NCBI GenBank assembly: GCA_964529305.1
Contig: CAZGUX010000230.1
Location: forward strand, 28,330-92,329
Length of the DNA stretch: 64,000 nucleotides
Source: CAZGUX01 sp964529305
Lineage (GTDB): Bacteria; Acidobacteriota; Terriglobia; Bryobacterales; Bryobacteraceae
Reading direction: 5' to 3'
Under the pieces are notes generated by a model. The model was not told the origin of the DNA, did not search any database, and was given only the letters and a program-made list of their open reading frames with translations. The position numbers were made by a program, and so were the translations under genes. Numbering within the stretch: the first letter of the stretch is position 1; the number at the start of each line of letters is the position of its first letter. Below, one piece after another: positions 24,620 through 34,492 of the stretch.

Positions 24620-26950
24620 ATGAAACCACTAGAGCGTGTCGCCGTTTTGGGTGCGGGTACCATGGGCGCGGGAATCGCCGCGCATTTCGCCAACGCCGGT
24701 GTACCGGTCTTGTTGCTGGACGTCCTGACACCGGGCAGTCCCAAGCGCAGTGCCGCCGCCGAGACGGGCCTGCAAGCCGCGGCCAAACGCCGCCCCGGGG
24801 CTCTGTTTGTTCCGCAAGTGGCCTCTCGGATCGCCTGCGGCAACTTTGAGGACGACTTGCCTGCGATCGCCGGCTGCGACTGGATCCTGGAGGCGGTGGT
24901 CGAGCGACTGGACGTCAAGCAGGAACTGCTCGCCCGGGTCGAACGCCACCGCCGCCCTGGCACGATTCTCTCCACCAACACCAGCGGCATCCCGCTGCGC
25001 CTGATCTCCCGTGACTTCGCCGCGGAAACGCGCCGGCACTTTCTGGGGACGCACTTCTTCAATCCCCCCCGCCACCTGCACTTGCTGGAACTCATTCCGG
25101 GGGCCGAGACCGGCTCTGACGTGATCGCGTTCGTTCGCGACTTCTGCGACCGCCGGTTGGGCAAAGGGGTCGTCGGCTGCAAGGACACGCCAAACTTCAT
25201 CGCCAACCGGATCGGGAGTTTCTACGGCGCCGCCGTCCACCAACTGACCCTCGACGGAGACTACTCCATCGAGGAAGTTGACCTGCTGACGGGTCCCCTG
25301 CTGGGCTTGCCGCGTAGCGCCACGTATCGCCTCATGGACATCGTGGGGATCGATGTCTGGGCGCACGTCACGCGAAACCTCCACGAAGCCGTTCCCCATG
25401 ACCCGTGGCGCAATCGGTTTGTCCTACCCGCGTTCATGAATGAAATGATCGAGCGCGGCTGGCTGGGAGAGAAGCGCGGCCAGGGATTCTACAAGGTCGT
25501 CGGGAAAGGGGACGACAAGCAGATCCTGGTGATCAACCGCAAGACCCTCGAGTACGGCCCGCAGCAGAAGGTGAAGTTTCCTTCGGTCGAAGCGGTTCGG
25601 AATCTCGAAGACCTCGGCGAACGCTTGCGGACGCTCGTCACCGCCACCGACCGCGCGGGTTCTTTCGTCTGGCAACTGCTGCGCGACCATCTGCTCTACG
25701 CCGCCTCGATGGTGCCCGAAATCTCCGATCGCATCATCGAGATCGATCAGGCCATGCGCTGGGGCTACGCGCACAAACTCGGCCCGTTCGAGACGTGGGA
25801 TGCGCTCGGCTTTGCGGAAACCGCGCAACGCATGGAGCGCGATGGCTGTGCTTTCCCTCCATCGGTCGAGCGGATGCGGTCGTCCGGAGCAACCTCGTTC
25901 TACCGTGCCGCCGACGCCGCCGGCACGCCCCGCACCGAGTACTTCGACCTGGGCGCTGGCGACTACCGTTTGGCCGAGGAACGCCCCGGCATTCTCTCCA
26001 TGCCCGAGATCAAACGGGCGCGGGGAGTCGTTCAGTCCAACGCGGGCGCCTCCCTGGTCGATCTGGGTGAAGGCGTCCTGTGCGTCGAGTTCCACAGCAA
26101 GATGAACTCGATCGGCGAGGACTTCCTGGCCATGCTGCAGGCCGGACTCGACGAAACGGCCAGGAACTTTCAGGCGATGGTGATCGCCAACCAGGGCGAG
26201 AACTTCTCCGCCGGCGCGAACCTGATGTGGCTGCTGCTGGCCGCTCAGGAAGGCGACTGGGACGAGATCGATCTCGCGGTCCGGCGATTCCAGCAGGTCA
26301 ATCTCGCCATCCAGCGCTCGCCTAAACCCGTGGTCGCCGCGCCGTTTGCCCTGACCCTGGGCGGCGGCGCGGAGATCGCGATGCACGCTGCCCGCGCCCA
26401 GTCCTCCGCCGAACTCTATATGGGCCTGGTCGAGGCCGGCGTCGGCCTCATTCCCGCCGGCGGCGGGTGCAAGGAGATGCTCCGCCGTTGCGAGTCCCCC
26501 AAACAGGCCTTCGAGACGATTGGTTTCGCCAAGACATCCACCAGCGCGGAGGACGCGAAGGCCTTGCACTATCTGCGTGAGGAAGATCCGGTCTCGATGA
26601 ATCCGGAGAGGCTTCTGGGTGACGCTAAGGCATTAGCCCTTTCGCTTGCCGCGAATTACCAGCCCCCATCGTCCCTCCCCATTCGCGTCGAGGGAGAAAG
26701 CGGATACGCGACCCTCAAGATGGGTGTCTTTCTCGCTCACGAAGGCCAGTTCATCACCGAATACGACGCTGTGATCGGCGAAAAGCTGTCCTATATTCTG
26801 AGCGGCGGCCGCCTCAGCGGTCCCCAGGACGTCGCCGAACAGTACCTGCTCGATCTCGAGCGCGAAGCCTTCCTCAGCTTGTGCGGCAATCTCAAAACGC
26901 AGGAACGGATGCAGCACATGCTCAAAACCGGAAAGCCCCTAAGGAATTAG
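24620..26950 (+). CDS. fadN: 3-hydroxyacyl-CoA dehydrogenase/enoyl-CoA hydratase (FadN type)
   Basis: A 776-residue bifunctional beta-oxidation enzyme that hydrates enoyl-CoA and oxidises the 3-hydroxyacyl-CoA. Unlike FadB/FadJ, the dehydrogenase comes first: NAD motif GAGTMG (11-16), STNTSGIPL, HFFNPPRHLHLLELIPG and KDTPNFIANRIG. The crotonase-like domain is C-terminal (about 465-700), with GENFSAGANL and ALGGGAE-like LTLGGGAEIAMHAAR forming the oxyanion and active-site elements. This order and length match Bacillus FadN. The start is ATG 24620 or GTG 24602; I favour the ATG. It is followed after 3 bases by the thiolase gene, forming a fadN-fadA-fadE operon. Confidence 0.92.
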   Translation: MKPLERVAVLGAGTMGAGIAAHFANAGVPVLLLDVLTPGSPKRSAAAETGLQAAAKRRPGALFVPQVASRIACGNFEDDLPAIAGCDWILEAVVERLDVKQELLARVERHRRPGTILSTNTSGIPLRLISRDFAAETRRHFLGTHFFNPPRHLHLLELIPGAETGSDVIAFVRDFCDRRLGKGVVGCKDTPNFIANRIGSFYGAAVHQLTLDGDYSIEEVDLLTGPLLGLPRSATYRLMDIVGIDVWAHVTRNLHEAVPHDPWRNRFVLPAFMNEMIERGWLGEKRGQGFYKVVGKGDDKQILVINRKTLEYGPQQKVKFPSVEAVRNLEDLGERLRTLVTATDRAGSFVWQLLRDHLLYAASMVPEISDRIIEIDQAMRWGYAHKLGPFETWDALGFAETAQRMERDGCAFPPSVERMRSSGATSFYRAADAAGTPRTEYFDLGAGDYRLAEERPGILSMPEIKRARGVVQSNAGASLVDLGEGVLCVEFHSKMNSIGEDFLAMLQAGLDETARNFQAMVIANQGENFSAGANLMWLLLAAQEGDWDEIDLAVRRFQQVNLAIQRSPKPVVAAPFALTLGGGAEIAMHAARAQSSAELYMGLVEAGVGLIPAGGGCKEMLRRCESPKQAFETIGFAKTSTSAEDAKALHYLREEDPVSMNPERLLGDAKALALSLAANYQPPSSLPIRVEGESGYATLKMGVFLAHEGQFITEYDAVIGEKLSYILSGGRLSGPQDVAEQYLLDLEREAFLSLCGNLKTQERMQHMLKTGKPLRN

Positions 26951-26953
26951 TCA

Positions 26954-28129
26954 ATGCCTGAAGCTCTATTGATCGATTGCCTGCGCACGCCCGTCGGCAA
27001 GGCCCCGCGCGGCACGTTGCGTCACACGCGGCCCGATGAGTTGGGCGCCGTCGTCCTTCGCCGCCTGCTGGAGAAGTATCCGCAGGTCGCGCCGGCAGAC
27101 ATTGAAGACGTCATCTTCGGTTGCGCGATGCCGGAGGGCGAGGCCGGCGGCAACCTGGCGCGCCTGGTCGCCCTGCGCGCCGGATTACCCGATTCGGTCC
27201 CGGGCATGACGATCAATCGCTTCTGTAGCTCCGGACTGCAGTCGATCGCCCTCGCGGCCGACCAGATCCGCTCGGGTTCCGCCGATATCCTGATCGCCGG
27301 CGGCGCGGAGTCGATGAGCCTGATCCCGACGGCCGGGTACAAGTTCGCGCCCAACCCGTGGTTCATCGACCATCGGCCCGAGGTCTACATGAGCATGGGC
27401 CTCACCGCGGAACGCCTGCAGCGCAAGTACGGGGTCACGCGCGAGGATTCCGACGCCTTCGCGTATCGCAGCCACCGGAATGCCCTCGACGCCCAGCAGC
27501 AAGGCCGCTTTGATGACGAGCTCGTGCCGGTCGAAGTGGAGACCGTGAGCCCCTCGAACGGCAGACCAAGCCGATCGACCAGCATGTTTTCGAAAGACGA
27601 AGGGCCGCGCGCCGACACCTCGCTGGAAGCCCTGGCAAAGCTGAAGCCGGTCTTTCATTCGAAGGGCACGGTGACCGCGGGCAATGCCTCGCAGACCAGC
27701 GACGGCGCCGCCGCGGCGCTGGTCATGTCCGGCCGCAAGGCTCGGGAGCTGGGCTTGAAGCCGGCGGCGCGCTTTGTCTCGTTTGCCGTCGGCGGCGTTC
27801 CTCCGGAGATCATGGGCATCGGACCGGTGGCGGCAATTCCAAAAGCCGTCGAGCGCGCGGGCATACCGCTCGACGAGATCGGGTTGATCGAGTTAAACGA
27901 GGCCTTCGCCGTGCAGGCGCTGGCCGTGATTCGCGAAGCCGGCCTCGACCTCGATCGCGTCAACGTCAACGGCGGGGCGATCGCCTTGGGCCACCCGTTG
28001 GGCTGCACGGGGACCAAACTCACCGCCACCCTGCTCGGTGAGATGCGCCGGCGGAATACCCGTTACGGCATGGTGACGATGTGTGTCGGCGGAGGACAAG
28101 GCGCCGCCGGTATCTTCGAGTTGATGTGA
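26954..28129 (+). CDS. fadA: acetyl-CoA C-acyltransferase (3-ketoacyl-CoA thiolase)
   Basis: A 391-residue thiolase, the final step of beta-oxidation that releases acetyl-CoA. The nucleophilic Cys91 lies in NRFCSSGLQ. His347 is in NGGAIALGHPLGCTGTK and the acid/base Cys377 in MVTMCVGGGQGAA, so all catalytic residues are present. Length is typical of the family. AAGGAA precedes the ATG, which starts 3 bases after the fadN stop codon, so translation is likely coupled. It works on the product of FadN and shares a transcript with it. Confidence 0.95.
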   Translation: MPEALLIDCLRTPVGKAPRGTLRHTRPDELGAVVLRRLLEKYPQVAPADIEDVIFGCAMPEGEAGGNLARLVALRAGLPDSVPGMTINRFCSSGLQSIALAADQIRSGSADILIAGGAESMSLIPTAGYKFAPNPWFIDHRPEVYMSMGLTAERLQRKYGVTREDSDAFAYRSHRNALDAQQQGRFDDELVPVEVETVSPSNGRPSRSTSMFSKDEGPRADTSLEALAKLKPVFHSKGTVTAGNASQTSDGAAAALVMSGRKARELGLKPAARFVSFAVGGVPPEIMGIGPVAAIPKAVERAGIPLDEIGLIELNEAFAVQALAVIREAGLDLDRVNVNGGAIALGHPLGCTGTKLTATLLGEMRRRNTRYGMVTMCVGGGQGAAGIFELM

Positions 28130-28272
28130 TGGGAATCCATCTGAATCCCAGATCGTGGGGCGGGCGCCCTCGCCCGCGGCCCGCCCCCTGGCCGGCTTAC
28201 TCGGCCGCGGACCGCGGGGAACTGCCTCGCCCCGTCTGAACGATTAGGAAAAAACTCTCAGCGGAGAAGCCC

Positions 28273-30048
28273 ATGGCCACCACACTCGCCCTCCCCAAGA
28301 CTTCCGGCGGAGCCTTCCTCATCGAAAACACCGAGACCCTGTTCACCGCCGAAGACCTGTCCGAAGACCACCGCGCCGTCGCCCGCACCGTCGACGAATT
28401 CTGGCAACAGGAAGTGGAGCCGAACCTCGAGGCGATCCTTCACGGTGACTTCGATCTCGCTGTCTCGCTCCTCCGGAGATCCGCGGAACTGGGTTTGGTT
28501 TCCATCCTCACCCCGGAGCGGTTCGGCGGCATGGAACTCGATCTGACGTCGTCGATGGTGGTCGCCGAGCACCTGGCGCGCGACGGATCGTACGCCGCCT
28601 GGCACGGCGCGCACGCCGGAATCGGCACATTGCCCTTGCTGTTGTTCGGAACCGAGGAGCAGAAGCAGCGCTACCTGCCCAGGTTGTCCTCCGCCGAATG
28701 GGTGGGAGCCTATTGCCTGAGCGAACCCCACGCCGGCTCCGATGCGCTAGCCGCAAAAACCCGCGCCGATTTATCTCCTGACGGTACGCACTACGTGCTG
28801 AGCGGGCAGAAGATGTGGATCACCAACGGCGGCAAGGCCGACCTGTTCACGGTGTTCGCCAAGATCGGCGGCGAGCAGTTCTCGGCCTTCCTGGTCGAAC
28901 GCGCGACGCCCGGCGTCTCGGTAGGCGCCGAAGAAAAGAAGATGGGCATCAAGGGTAGTTCCACCTGCGCCGTCTTCCTTGACAACGTGCGGGTGCCGAA
29001 GGAGAACCTGCTGGGCGAACCTGGCCGCGGCCACATCATCGCCTTCAACATCCTCAACCTCGGCCGGCTAAAACTGGGCCCGTTCGCCGTCGGCGGCGCC
29101 AAGGAAGTGCTGGCGCTGTCCATCCGTTACGCGAAGGAGCGCAACGCCTTCGGCTCGGCGATCGCCTCCTTCGGAATGATCCAGCACAAACTGGCCGAGA
29201 TGACGATCCGCATCTGCGCCGCCGAATCGATGGTCTGGCGCGTGGTGGGCTGGATTGAGTCGCACCTCGACGGGATCTCCTGGGAGGCTGCCGACGCCGC
29301 CCAGCGCAAGCTGAAAGCCGTCGAGGAGTTCGCGGCCGAATGCTCCATCATCAAGGTCGCCGCCTCGGAGATGCTCGACTACGTCGTCGACGAGGGCGTC
29401 CAGATTCACGGCGGCTACGGATTCCACGCCGACTACCGTGTCGAGCGCGCCTACCGCGATTCGCGCATCAACCGGATTTTTGAAGGCACCAACGAGATCA
29501 ACCGTCTACTGACCACGGGTATGTTGCTGAAGCGCGCGGCTCGAGGCCAATTGGCCCTGGTTCCGGCAGCGCAGGCTGTACTGTCGGAAGCCTTGTCAGG
29601 ACCCTCACCGGCCATCCCGGACAACTCGCCTCTGGCCGCCGAGGTACTGCTGGCTCGGAACGCCAAGAAGATTGCCCTGCTGCTGATGGGTGCCGCGTAC
29701 CAGAAGTTCGGCAACGGTCTGGAGCATCAGCAGGAGGTGCTCGCCGGCATTACGGATGTCGTGACCGAGGCATTCGCCATGGAATCCCTGGCGCTGCGGT
29801 GCCGCCTTCTGCAGCAGAGCAACCGGGCAGCCTTGGCGCGCGATGCCGCCGCGGTGTTCACCCGCGATGGCATGGCCCGCGCGGAATTCACGGCAAGAAC
29901 TGTCCTGGCCGCCTGCGCCGAAGGCGATACGCTCCGCACCCAACTCGCCCTCCTTCGCCGCTTTGTGAAGTACGATCCCGTGGACGCGATCGCCGCCCGG
30001 CGGCGGATCGCCGCCCGCTGCGTCGAAGCGGGACGCTATCCATTCTGA
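28273..30048 (+). CDS. fadE: acyl-CoA dehydrogenase (FadE-type, long form)
   Basis: A 591-residue flavin enzyme, the first step of beta-oxidation (acyl-CoA to trans-2-enoyl-CoA). Standard blocks are AYCLSEPHAGSDA, QKMWITNGG, FNILNLGRLKLGPFAVGGAKE, VQIHGGYGF and the catalytic base Glu404 in IFEGTNEINR. A C-terminal extension of about 170 helical residues makes it longer than the 380-residue short-chain type and comparable to VLCAD and Bacillus FadE. GGAG lies before the ATG. The 143-base gap after fadA is GC-rich and free of a clear promoter, so it probably belongs to the same operon. Confidence 0.93.
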   Translation: MATTLALPKTSGGAFLIENTETLFTAEDLSEDHRAVARTVDEFWQQEVEPNLEAILHGDFDLAVSLLRRSAELGLVSILTPERFGGMELDLTSSMVVAEHLARDGSYAAWHGAHAGIGTLPLLLFGTEEQKQRYLPRLSSAEWVGAYCLSEPHAGSDALAAKTRADLSPDGTHYVLSGQKMWITNGGKADLFTVFAKIGGEQFSAFLVERATPGVSVGAEEKKMGIKGSSTCAVFLDNVRVPKENLLGEPGRGHIIAFNILNLGRLKLGPFAVGGAKEVLALSIRYAKERNAFGSAIASFGMIQHKLAEMTIRICAAESMVWRVVGWIESHLDGISWEAADAAQRKLKAVEEFAAECSIIKVAASEMLDYVVDEGVQIHGGYGFHADYRVERAYRDSRINRIFEGTNEINRLLTTGMLLKRAARGQLALVPAAQAVLSEALSGPSPAIPDNSPLAAEVLLARNAKKIALLLMGAAYQKFGNGLEHQQEVLAGITDVVTEAFAMESLALRCRLLQQSNRAALARDAAAVFTRDGMARAEFTARTVLAACAEGDTLRTQLALLRRFVKYDPVDAIAARRRIAARCVEAGRYPF

Positions 30049-30057
30049 GAGAAGACT

Positions 30058-30489
30058 ATGAGCCGTCCAGCCAATTACGAAGATGCCAACCTGATCCTGC
30101 GCCTGTTCGAAGAACGGCGCGAGCCTCGCCTGCGTCAGGCCCGCGAATGGTTCGTCAAGAGCTTCCGGTACAAGACCGTCAAGGAGTTCTTCGATGCCTG
30201 CCCTCTGGGCTCGGAAGAGAACACGTCGGTCCGCATGGTGGCCAGCTACTGGGAGATGGTCGCCTCGTTCATCACCGGCGGCGTTCTGCATGAGGAGTTG
30301 TTCTTCCAGAGCGGACGCGAACTCGTGCTCTGTTATCTGCGGTTGCGCCCGATCCTCGCCGAGTTGCGGGAGACCAACAAGGATCCGTTCCTCTACACGA
30401 ATCTGGAAATCGTGGCGAAGCGGTTCGAAGAATACGCGACGGCGCGCGCGCCCGAGTCGTTCGCCGCCTTCGCGCAGCGCGTGTCGTGA
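30058..30489 (+). CDS. uncharacterised 143-residue protein after fadE
   Basis: A soluble, mostly helical protein without a signal peptide or obvious catalytic motif. The N-terminus (ANYEDANLILRLFEERREPRLRQAREW) and a central SVRMVASYWEMVASFI segment resemble the DUF4760-like type, but this is a tentative match. It begins 9 bases after the fadE stop, with GAGAGAAG as ribosome-binding site, and its own stop overlaps the next start as GTGA. The location ties it to the fad operon, perhaps as a regulatory or structural accessory. No function is assigned. Confidence 0.7.
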   Translation: MSRPANYEDANLILRLFEERREPRLRQAREWFVKSFRYKTVKEFFDACPLGSEENTSVRMVASYWEMVASFITGGVLHEELFFQSGRELVLCYLRLRPILAELRETNKDPFLYTNLEIVAKRFEEYATARAPESFAAFAQRVS

Positions 30490-30929
30490 GCCGGCAGCGC
30501 ATCGTGGTGTTGGTCGGCTTGCCGGGTTCCGGCAAGTCGACCTGGCTTGCCGCTCGCGGCATCACGGCCCTTTCTTCCGACACGTTGCGCCTCTGGCTCG
30601 CCGACGATGAGACGGATCAGACGATCCACGCTCGTGTCTTCGCGACCCTGCGATATCTGCTGCGCCAGCGTCTCGCCATCGGGCGAGAGATCAGTTACGT
30701 CGACGCCACCCATCTGACTCCCGCCGAGCGCGCCCCCTATGTCGAGATCGCCAGCGGCTATGGCTGCGGCATCGAGGCCCTGTTCTTCGATACGCCGGTG
30801 GAAGTATGTCAGCAGCGAAACGCCGCGCGCGACCGTGTGGTGCCCGTGGAAGCGATCGCGGCCATGCAGGCGCGCCTCATCCCGCCGTCTGAGGAAGAAG
30901 GCTTCGACCGGATAGAGGTGATCGCTTAG
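30486..30929 (+). CDS. P-loop predicted kinase (polynucleotide-kinase-like)
   Basis: A 147-residue ATP-binding protein. Walker A is VGLPGSGKST (residues 10-19); a SSDTLRLWLADD segment and VDATHLTPAERAPY follow in the order seen in small polynucleotide kinase/zeta-toxin-like kinases, and the FFDTPVEVCQQRNAARDRVVP lid region provides the usual Arg residues. The substrate (nucleic acid 5' end, small molecule or sugar) cannot be told from sequence. It starts at a GTG overlapping the previous stop. The overlap and shared direction indicate that it is the last gene of the fad transcript. Confidence 0.75.
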   Translation: MSRQRIVVLVGLPGSGKSTWLAARGITALSSDTLRLWLADDETDQTIHARVFATLRYLLRQRLAIGREISYVDATHLTPAERAPYVEIASGYGCGIEALFFDTPVEVCQQRNAARDRVVPVEAIAAMQARLIPPSEEEGFDRIEVIA

Positions 30930-31076
30930 CCGCCGCTGCCGCGTCGCCGCGACCCGGAATTCCTTGAGCCTTCTGAGCCGCGGGCGTGAGCGAGGGGTGG
31001 CGATGCATGTTGACCGGTGAGGAGGTCGCGGCGCGGTATGAAGTTCCTGCTGTCTCAACATCGTCGTCTCCGGTCC

Positions 31077-31082
31077 TATAAT
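31077..31082 (+). promoter_or_regulatory. consensus -10 box at leaderless spacing
   Basis: A perfect TATAAT at 31077-31082 ends only 6 bases before the ATG at 31089. No ribosome-binding site can fit between transcription start and initiation codon. No convincing -35 is visible. Confidence 0.65.
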
Positions 31083-31088
31083 CAGGTC

Positions 31089-32558
31089 ATGCGGCGCGCC
31101 GGTCTTACCCTGGGCGTGGTCTTGGTAGCGGTCTTCCTGATTCGGGCCGCCGATGCCCGCAAGCCGCCCCGCTGGATCGCCGAAGAGATGGACGCCATCG
31201 AACGGCTGGCCGAGGCCGAACCCGTTTCCGCCTCCATCGACACCCGCCTGCGCCTGGCCGACGCCCTGAAGCGCAACTACCCGGCCGAATGCGCCCGCAT
31301 CACCCGTTCCGCCCTCCAGACGCTCCCGCAGGTGCGCGCCGGCAGCATCCGATCGAGTTACGGCCTTCGCGCGGTGGAACTGCTTGCCATCTCCGGCGAC
31401 CTGGAGGGCGCCGAACTGGCCCTTCCCCTCTTTCAGCAGGACTCGCTCGAGTTCTCCCACGCCTTGCATCAGGTGACGGCCTACTGGCTCGAGCAAGGCA
31501 GGAGGCCCGCCGCCGAGTTCCTGTCGCGCAGCCTCGACGCCGGTTACTTCGATCCGCTGGCCGTTCATATGGTTCTGCGGCAGTCCGTCCGGGACGATCC
31601 CGGAGAGGCTCGTCTGCTCTTCGCCAAGACCGCTGAAATCGCCTTACGGCGGCCCGTGGACCGCCATCTCTCCTCGCTGATCATGCTCGTCGGTGAGATC
31701 GGCTCGATCGAGCCGACTGCCGCCACGGACTTTCTGGTCCGGCTCCTGGGAGTCGTCACGCAGGATTCGTTCAAGGCCGAACAGGAGATGAACGCCGACT
31801 TCCGGATCGGCTCCCGAGTGGTCGGTACGACGAGTGCGCGGGAGACAGCCCTCTTTCAGATTGCGGCTTTTCTCCGCGTCTGGTCTCCTCCGTTGTATGA
31901 ACAACACCGCCGGTACTTCGCATCCTGGGACGAACTGCTGAAGGACGTGACCGCGGACAATCTGCGGCGCGTGACCGTTCCCAAGCGCTTCGCGACGCCT
32001 TCGCTGTCGAGAGAGCCCGTGATTCGCTCATACGCGTCCCCGGGACTCCAGCCGCTCCGGGTGGAAGAACTGGATGAACGGCCTCCCGACGTGGCTCTGG
32101 CTGCGGCGCGCGTCGAAACCGAACCGATTGCCCGTGCAATAGCCCTGACGCGCCTGCTGCGCACCAACTTCCAGATCCGCGGGGACGGTTGGAAGTCCAT
32201 CGCCGACGAAGCTCTGTTCGAACTCGAGAAGGCGGCGCCGCCCGCGCGGTTCGGGGTGCTCACGAGTTTGTTTGATCTGGCCCTGCAGCACCGGCGGCAG
32301 AGTTCCATCGCGCAACGCTGCGGAGACGCTCTGCTGTCATTGATCGGCCAGCAAAGCCGCTGCGACGAATACGAATGCGAGAAAGAGCAGAATCCCGGCA
32401 TCGCGGTAGGCCCGGCGTACCAGGGGATGGCGGACCGGCTTTCCTGGCACCAGCGGGATGCGGGCGACTTGGGCCTGAAGTCCGTCTCTCTCGAAGCACG
32501 GGACCGCCTTAGCCGGTTCAATCTCGCGATTCATCGCCCCTCCCTCAGCGCGCGGTAA
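31089..32558 (+). CDS. secreted helical-repeat protein of unknown function
   Basis: A 489-residue protein. A signal peptide (LTLGVVLVAVFLIRAADA, residues 6-23) is followed by an almost entirely helical sequence rich in Arg, Glu, Ala and Leu, with RLAEAEPVSASIDTRLRLAD and similar repeat-like helical pairs suggestive of a TPR- or ARM-like solenoid, though no canonical TPR consensus is met. CDEYECEKEQNPG near residue 420 contains the only clustered cysteines. I do not recognise a family. The gene stands alone and the in-frame sequence upstream of 31089 is excluded because the promoter lies there. Confidence 0.65.
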   Translation: MRRAGLTLGVVLVAVFLIRAADARKPPRWIAEEMDAIERLAEAEPVSASIDTRLRLADALKRNYPAECARITRSALQTLPQVRAGSIRSSYGLRAVELLAISGDLEGAELALPLFQQDSLEFSHALHQVTAYWLEQGRRPAAEFLSRSLDAGYFDPLAVHMVLRQSVRDDPGEARLLFAKTAEIALRRPVDRHLSSLIMLVGEIGSIEPTAATDFLVRLLGVVTQDSFKAEQEMNADFRIGSRVVGTTSARETALFQIAAFLRVWSPPLYEQHRRYFASWDELLKDVTADNLRRVTVPKRFATPSLSREPVIRSYASPGLQPLRVEELDERPPDVALAAARVETEPIARAIALTRLLRTNFQIRGDGWKSIADEALFELEKAAPPARFGVLTSLFDLALQHRRQSSIAQRCGDALLSLIGQQSRCDEYECEKEQNPGIAVGPAYQGMADRLSWHQRDAGDLGLKSVSLEARDRLSRFNLAIHRPSLSAR

Positions 32559-32796
32559 ATCTCCAGTGGCGCCGGGCGGCACTTTCAACGGTGGCTGCGT
32601 CCGTCCCCGATTTCTTCCCTCCCCACTCAAGGGAGTCTCCATGGGCCTGCGGCCCACCAAAGGTGATGAAAAACGCGCTGCGGCCCCGAGCGTCAGCGAG
32701 GGGGTCCCTTCCCGTAAAAAGCGCACGGCGCTTAGAGCGGTTTTTCAACGGAGCGCTGTCGAACAACGGGAGCCCTGTTGTGATAGACAGGTCTCA

Positions 32797-34377
32797 GTGC
32801 GATTCCTCATCCGATACTTCCCCGCTCTTCTGCTCGCCGCGTCTCCCGTCCTCGCGCAAGACCGTGAGGCCTACGTCAAAGGAAAGCCGTACAATCCCGG
32901 CCAGGAGTGGGTCCTGGTCGCCGACGACTCCTACGTCGAAGACAAAATCGGCATGGTGCGCGTCCTGGGCGCCGTCAACAAGATGCCCAACAATCCGGTC
33001 ATCGTTCCCGATCAGCCGTGGGAAGACGTCATCGCCCACCCCGACGCGCGGTTTGATGAAAGCACCGGACGGTATCAGATGTGGTACCAGGTATGGAACG
33101 GCCCGGCCTGGCATGCGCGCCACTCGAAGTGGACGGCGAAGACCGTTCCGCCCGAGCGCCTGAAGAACTGGCACTCCTACTTCATCGGCTACGCCTCCAG
33201 TGCCGACGGCGCCCGCTGGGAGAAACCGGCTCTCGATCTCCATCAATACCTCGACTTCAAAAAGACCAACATCGTGCACATCGGCGAGGACGAGGCGGAA
33301 GCGCAGCGCGTCTATGCGAATCCGGACACCTCCGACCCATCGAAGCGGCTGTTCATGATCTATAGCGACCGTTTGAAGGACCCGCAGAAGGGACAGTCGC
33401 TCATGCTGGCGTGGTCGGCCGACGGAATCCGCTGGCGCGTGGATCACACCGCATCTCCCCTGCTGACCCGCGTCCCCGACGGTTCCTTCGATCTGGCGCG
33501 CGACGAAGCCCGCAATCGCTGGCTTCTGTTTCGCCGGCCCGACTATGCCTCGGCCGCCCTGAAGCGTCAAGGTCCGTATGCCGCTGTCCGTGCGAACGGA
33601 CGGTACGCCGTGTCGGTGAACGACAAATTGGGGCCGGGTTGGAGCTATCCGCGCGTGGTCCTCACCCCTGACGAGGAGGTGGAGTGGCGCGACATCGACA
33701 TGGTGCGGGTGATCCGCGAGGGCACGCATTTCATCGCCCTGATGGGTCTGATGGACGACAGCCAGAAGGGCCTCCAGCAGGTGCACCTGGCCGTCAGCCC
33801 CGATGGCATCCGCTGGACTCGCTATCCGTACCTGCCGGCCTTCCTGCCGCGTGGCCCCGAGGGATCGTTCGACGCCGGCCAGACGAATCCGCCCGCCGTC
33901 GTTCATCGCGGCGAGTTCACCTACCTGTTCTACGCAGGCATCAACGTCGGCCAGCGCGTCCAGCAGGGATACTACGCGACGATTGGCGCTGCCCGCATGC
34001 GCCGGGGGCGGTGGATCGGTCTCAAGTCGGGAGTGGATGGAGGGTACGTGCTCTCGCGCGAACTCACCGTCTCGGGGAACCGCCTCGAGATCAACTATCA
34101 GGGGATCATTGCGCCCTACATGAAACCGATCGACGGCCGGCCGATTGGTAACATCCGTGTCGAGCTTCTGCGGAAATCACCGGTCGAAGGCCACCTGGAA
34201 CCGATCCCCGGATTCACCTTCCAGGAGTCCGATCCGCTGGTGGGCGACGGCCTCGCGGGTGTCGTGACGTGGAAAGGCAACCCGGACCTGTCGGGTCTGG
34301 CCGGTAAACCGGTGTGGGTCCGGTTTCACGTCGTCCAGTCGGAGTTATGGGGATTCCGTTTCGCCGGCGGGCGGTAA
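32797..34377 (+). CDS. secreted GH32/43-like beta-propeller protein (paralogue 2)
   Basis: A 526-residue protein with a Sec signal peptide (FPALLLAASPVLAQ). GTG at 32797 is the start because it opens that peptide. Propeller blades are recognisable from SSADGARWEKP, SADGIRWRVD, DGSFDLARDEARNRWLLF and SPDGIRWTRYP; the last part has GSFDAGQTNPPAVV, resembling the acidic pocket of GH43-like enzymes. The C-terminal domain (RLEINYQGI to VRFHVVQSELWGFRFAG) matches paralogues 1 and 3. The three differ in N-terminal signal and blade detail, suggesting related but different glycan targets. No catalytic residues are proven. The 238 bases upstream hold no gene that I can support. Confidence 0.7.
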   Translation: MRFLIRYFPALLLAASPVLAQDREAYVKGKPYNPGQEWVLVADDSYVEDKIGMVRVLGAVNKMPNNPVIVPDQPWEDVIAHPDARFDESTGRYQMWYQVWNGPAWHARHSKWTAKTVPPERLKNWHSYFIGYASSADGARWEKPALDLHQYLDFKKTNIVHIGEDEAEAQRVYANPDTSDPSKRLFMIYSDRLKDPQKGQSLMLAWSADGIRWRVDHTASPLLTRVPDGSFDLARDEARNRWLLFRRPDYASAALKRQGPYAAVRANGRYAVSVNDKLGPGWSYPRVVLTPDEEVEWRDIDMVRVIREGTHFIALMGLMDDSQKGLQQVHLAVSPDGIRWTRYPYLPAFLPRGPEGSFDAGQTNPPAVVHRGEFTYLFYAGINVGQRVQQGYYATIGAARMRRGRWIGLKSGVDGGYVLSRELTVSGNRLEINYQGIIAPYMKPIDGRPIGNIRVELLRKSPVEGHLEPIPGFTFQESDPLVGDGLAGVVTWKGNPDLSGLAGKPVWVRFHVVQSELWGFRFAGGR

Positions 34378-34492
34378 ACGTCCAATCGCCGCCCACTTGC
34401 TATAGCTGCCGCGCCGACGGGAACGCTTTCGTGCGGGCGGGTCGGCAAACCGGCGACGAAGGCCGCGGGATTGCCGAACTGCCCGCTCAACT

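Noticed and set aside
32559..32796. A gene reading through 32566-32796 in frame with propeller paralogue 2
   Set aside because: The translation is low-complexity and Arg-rich; the GTG at 32797 opens a proper signal peptide, so the upstream part is treated as noncoding.
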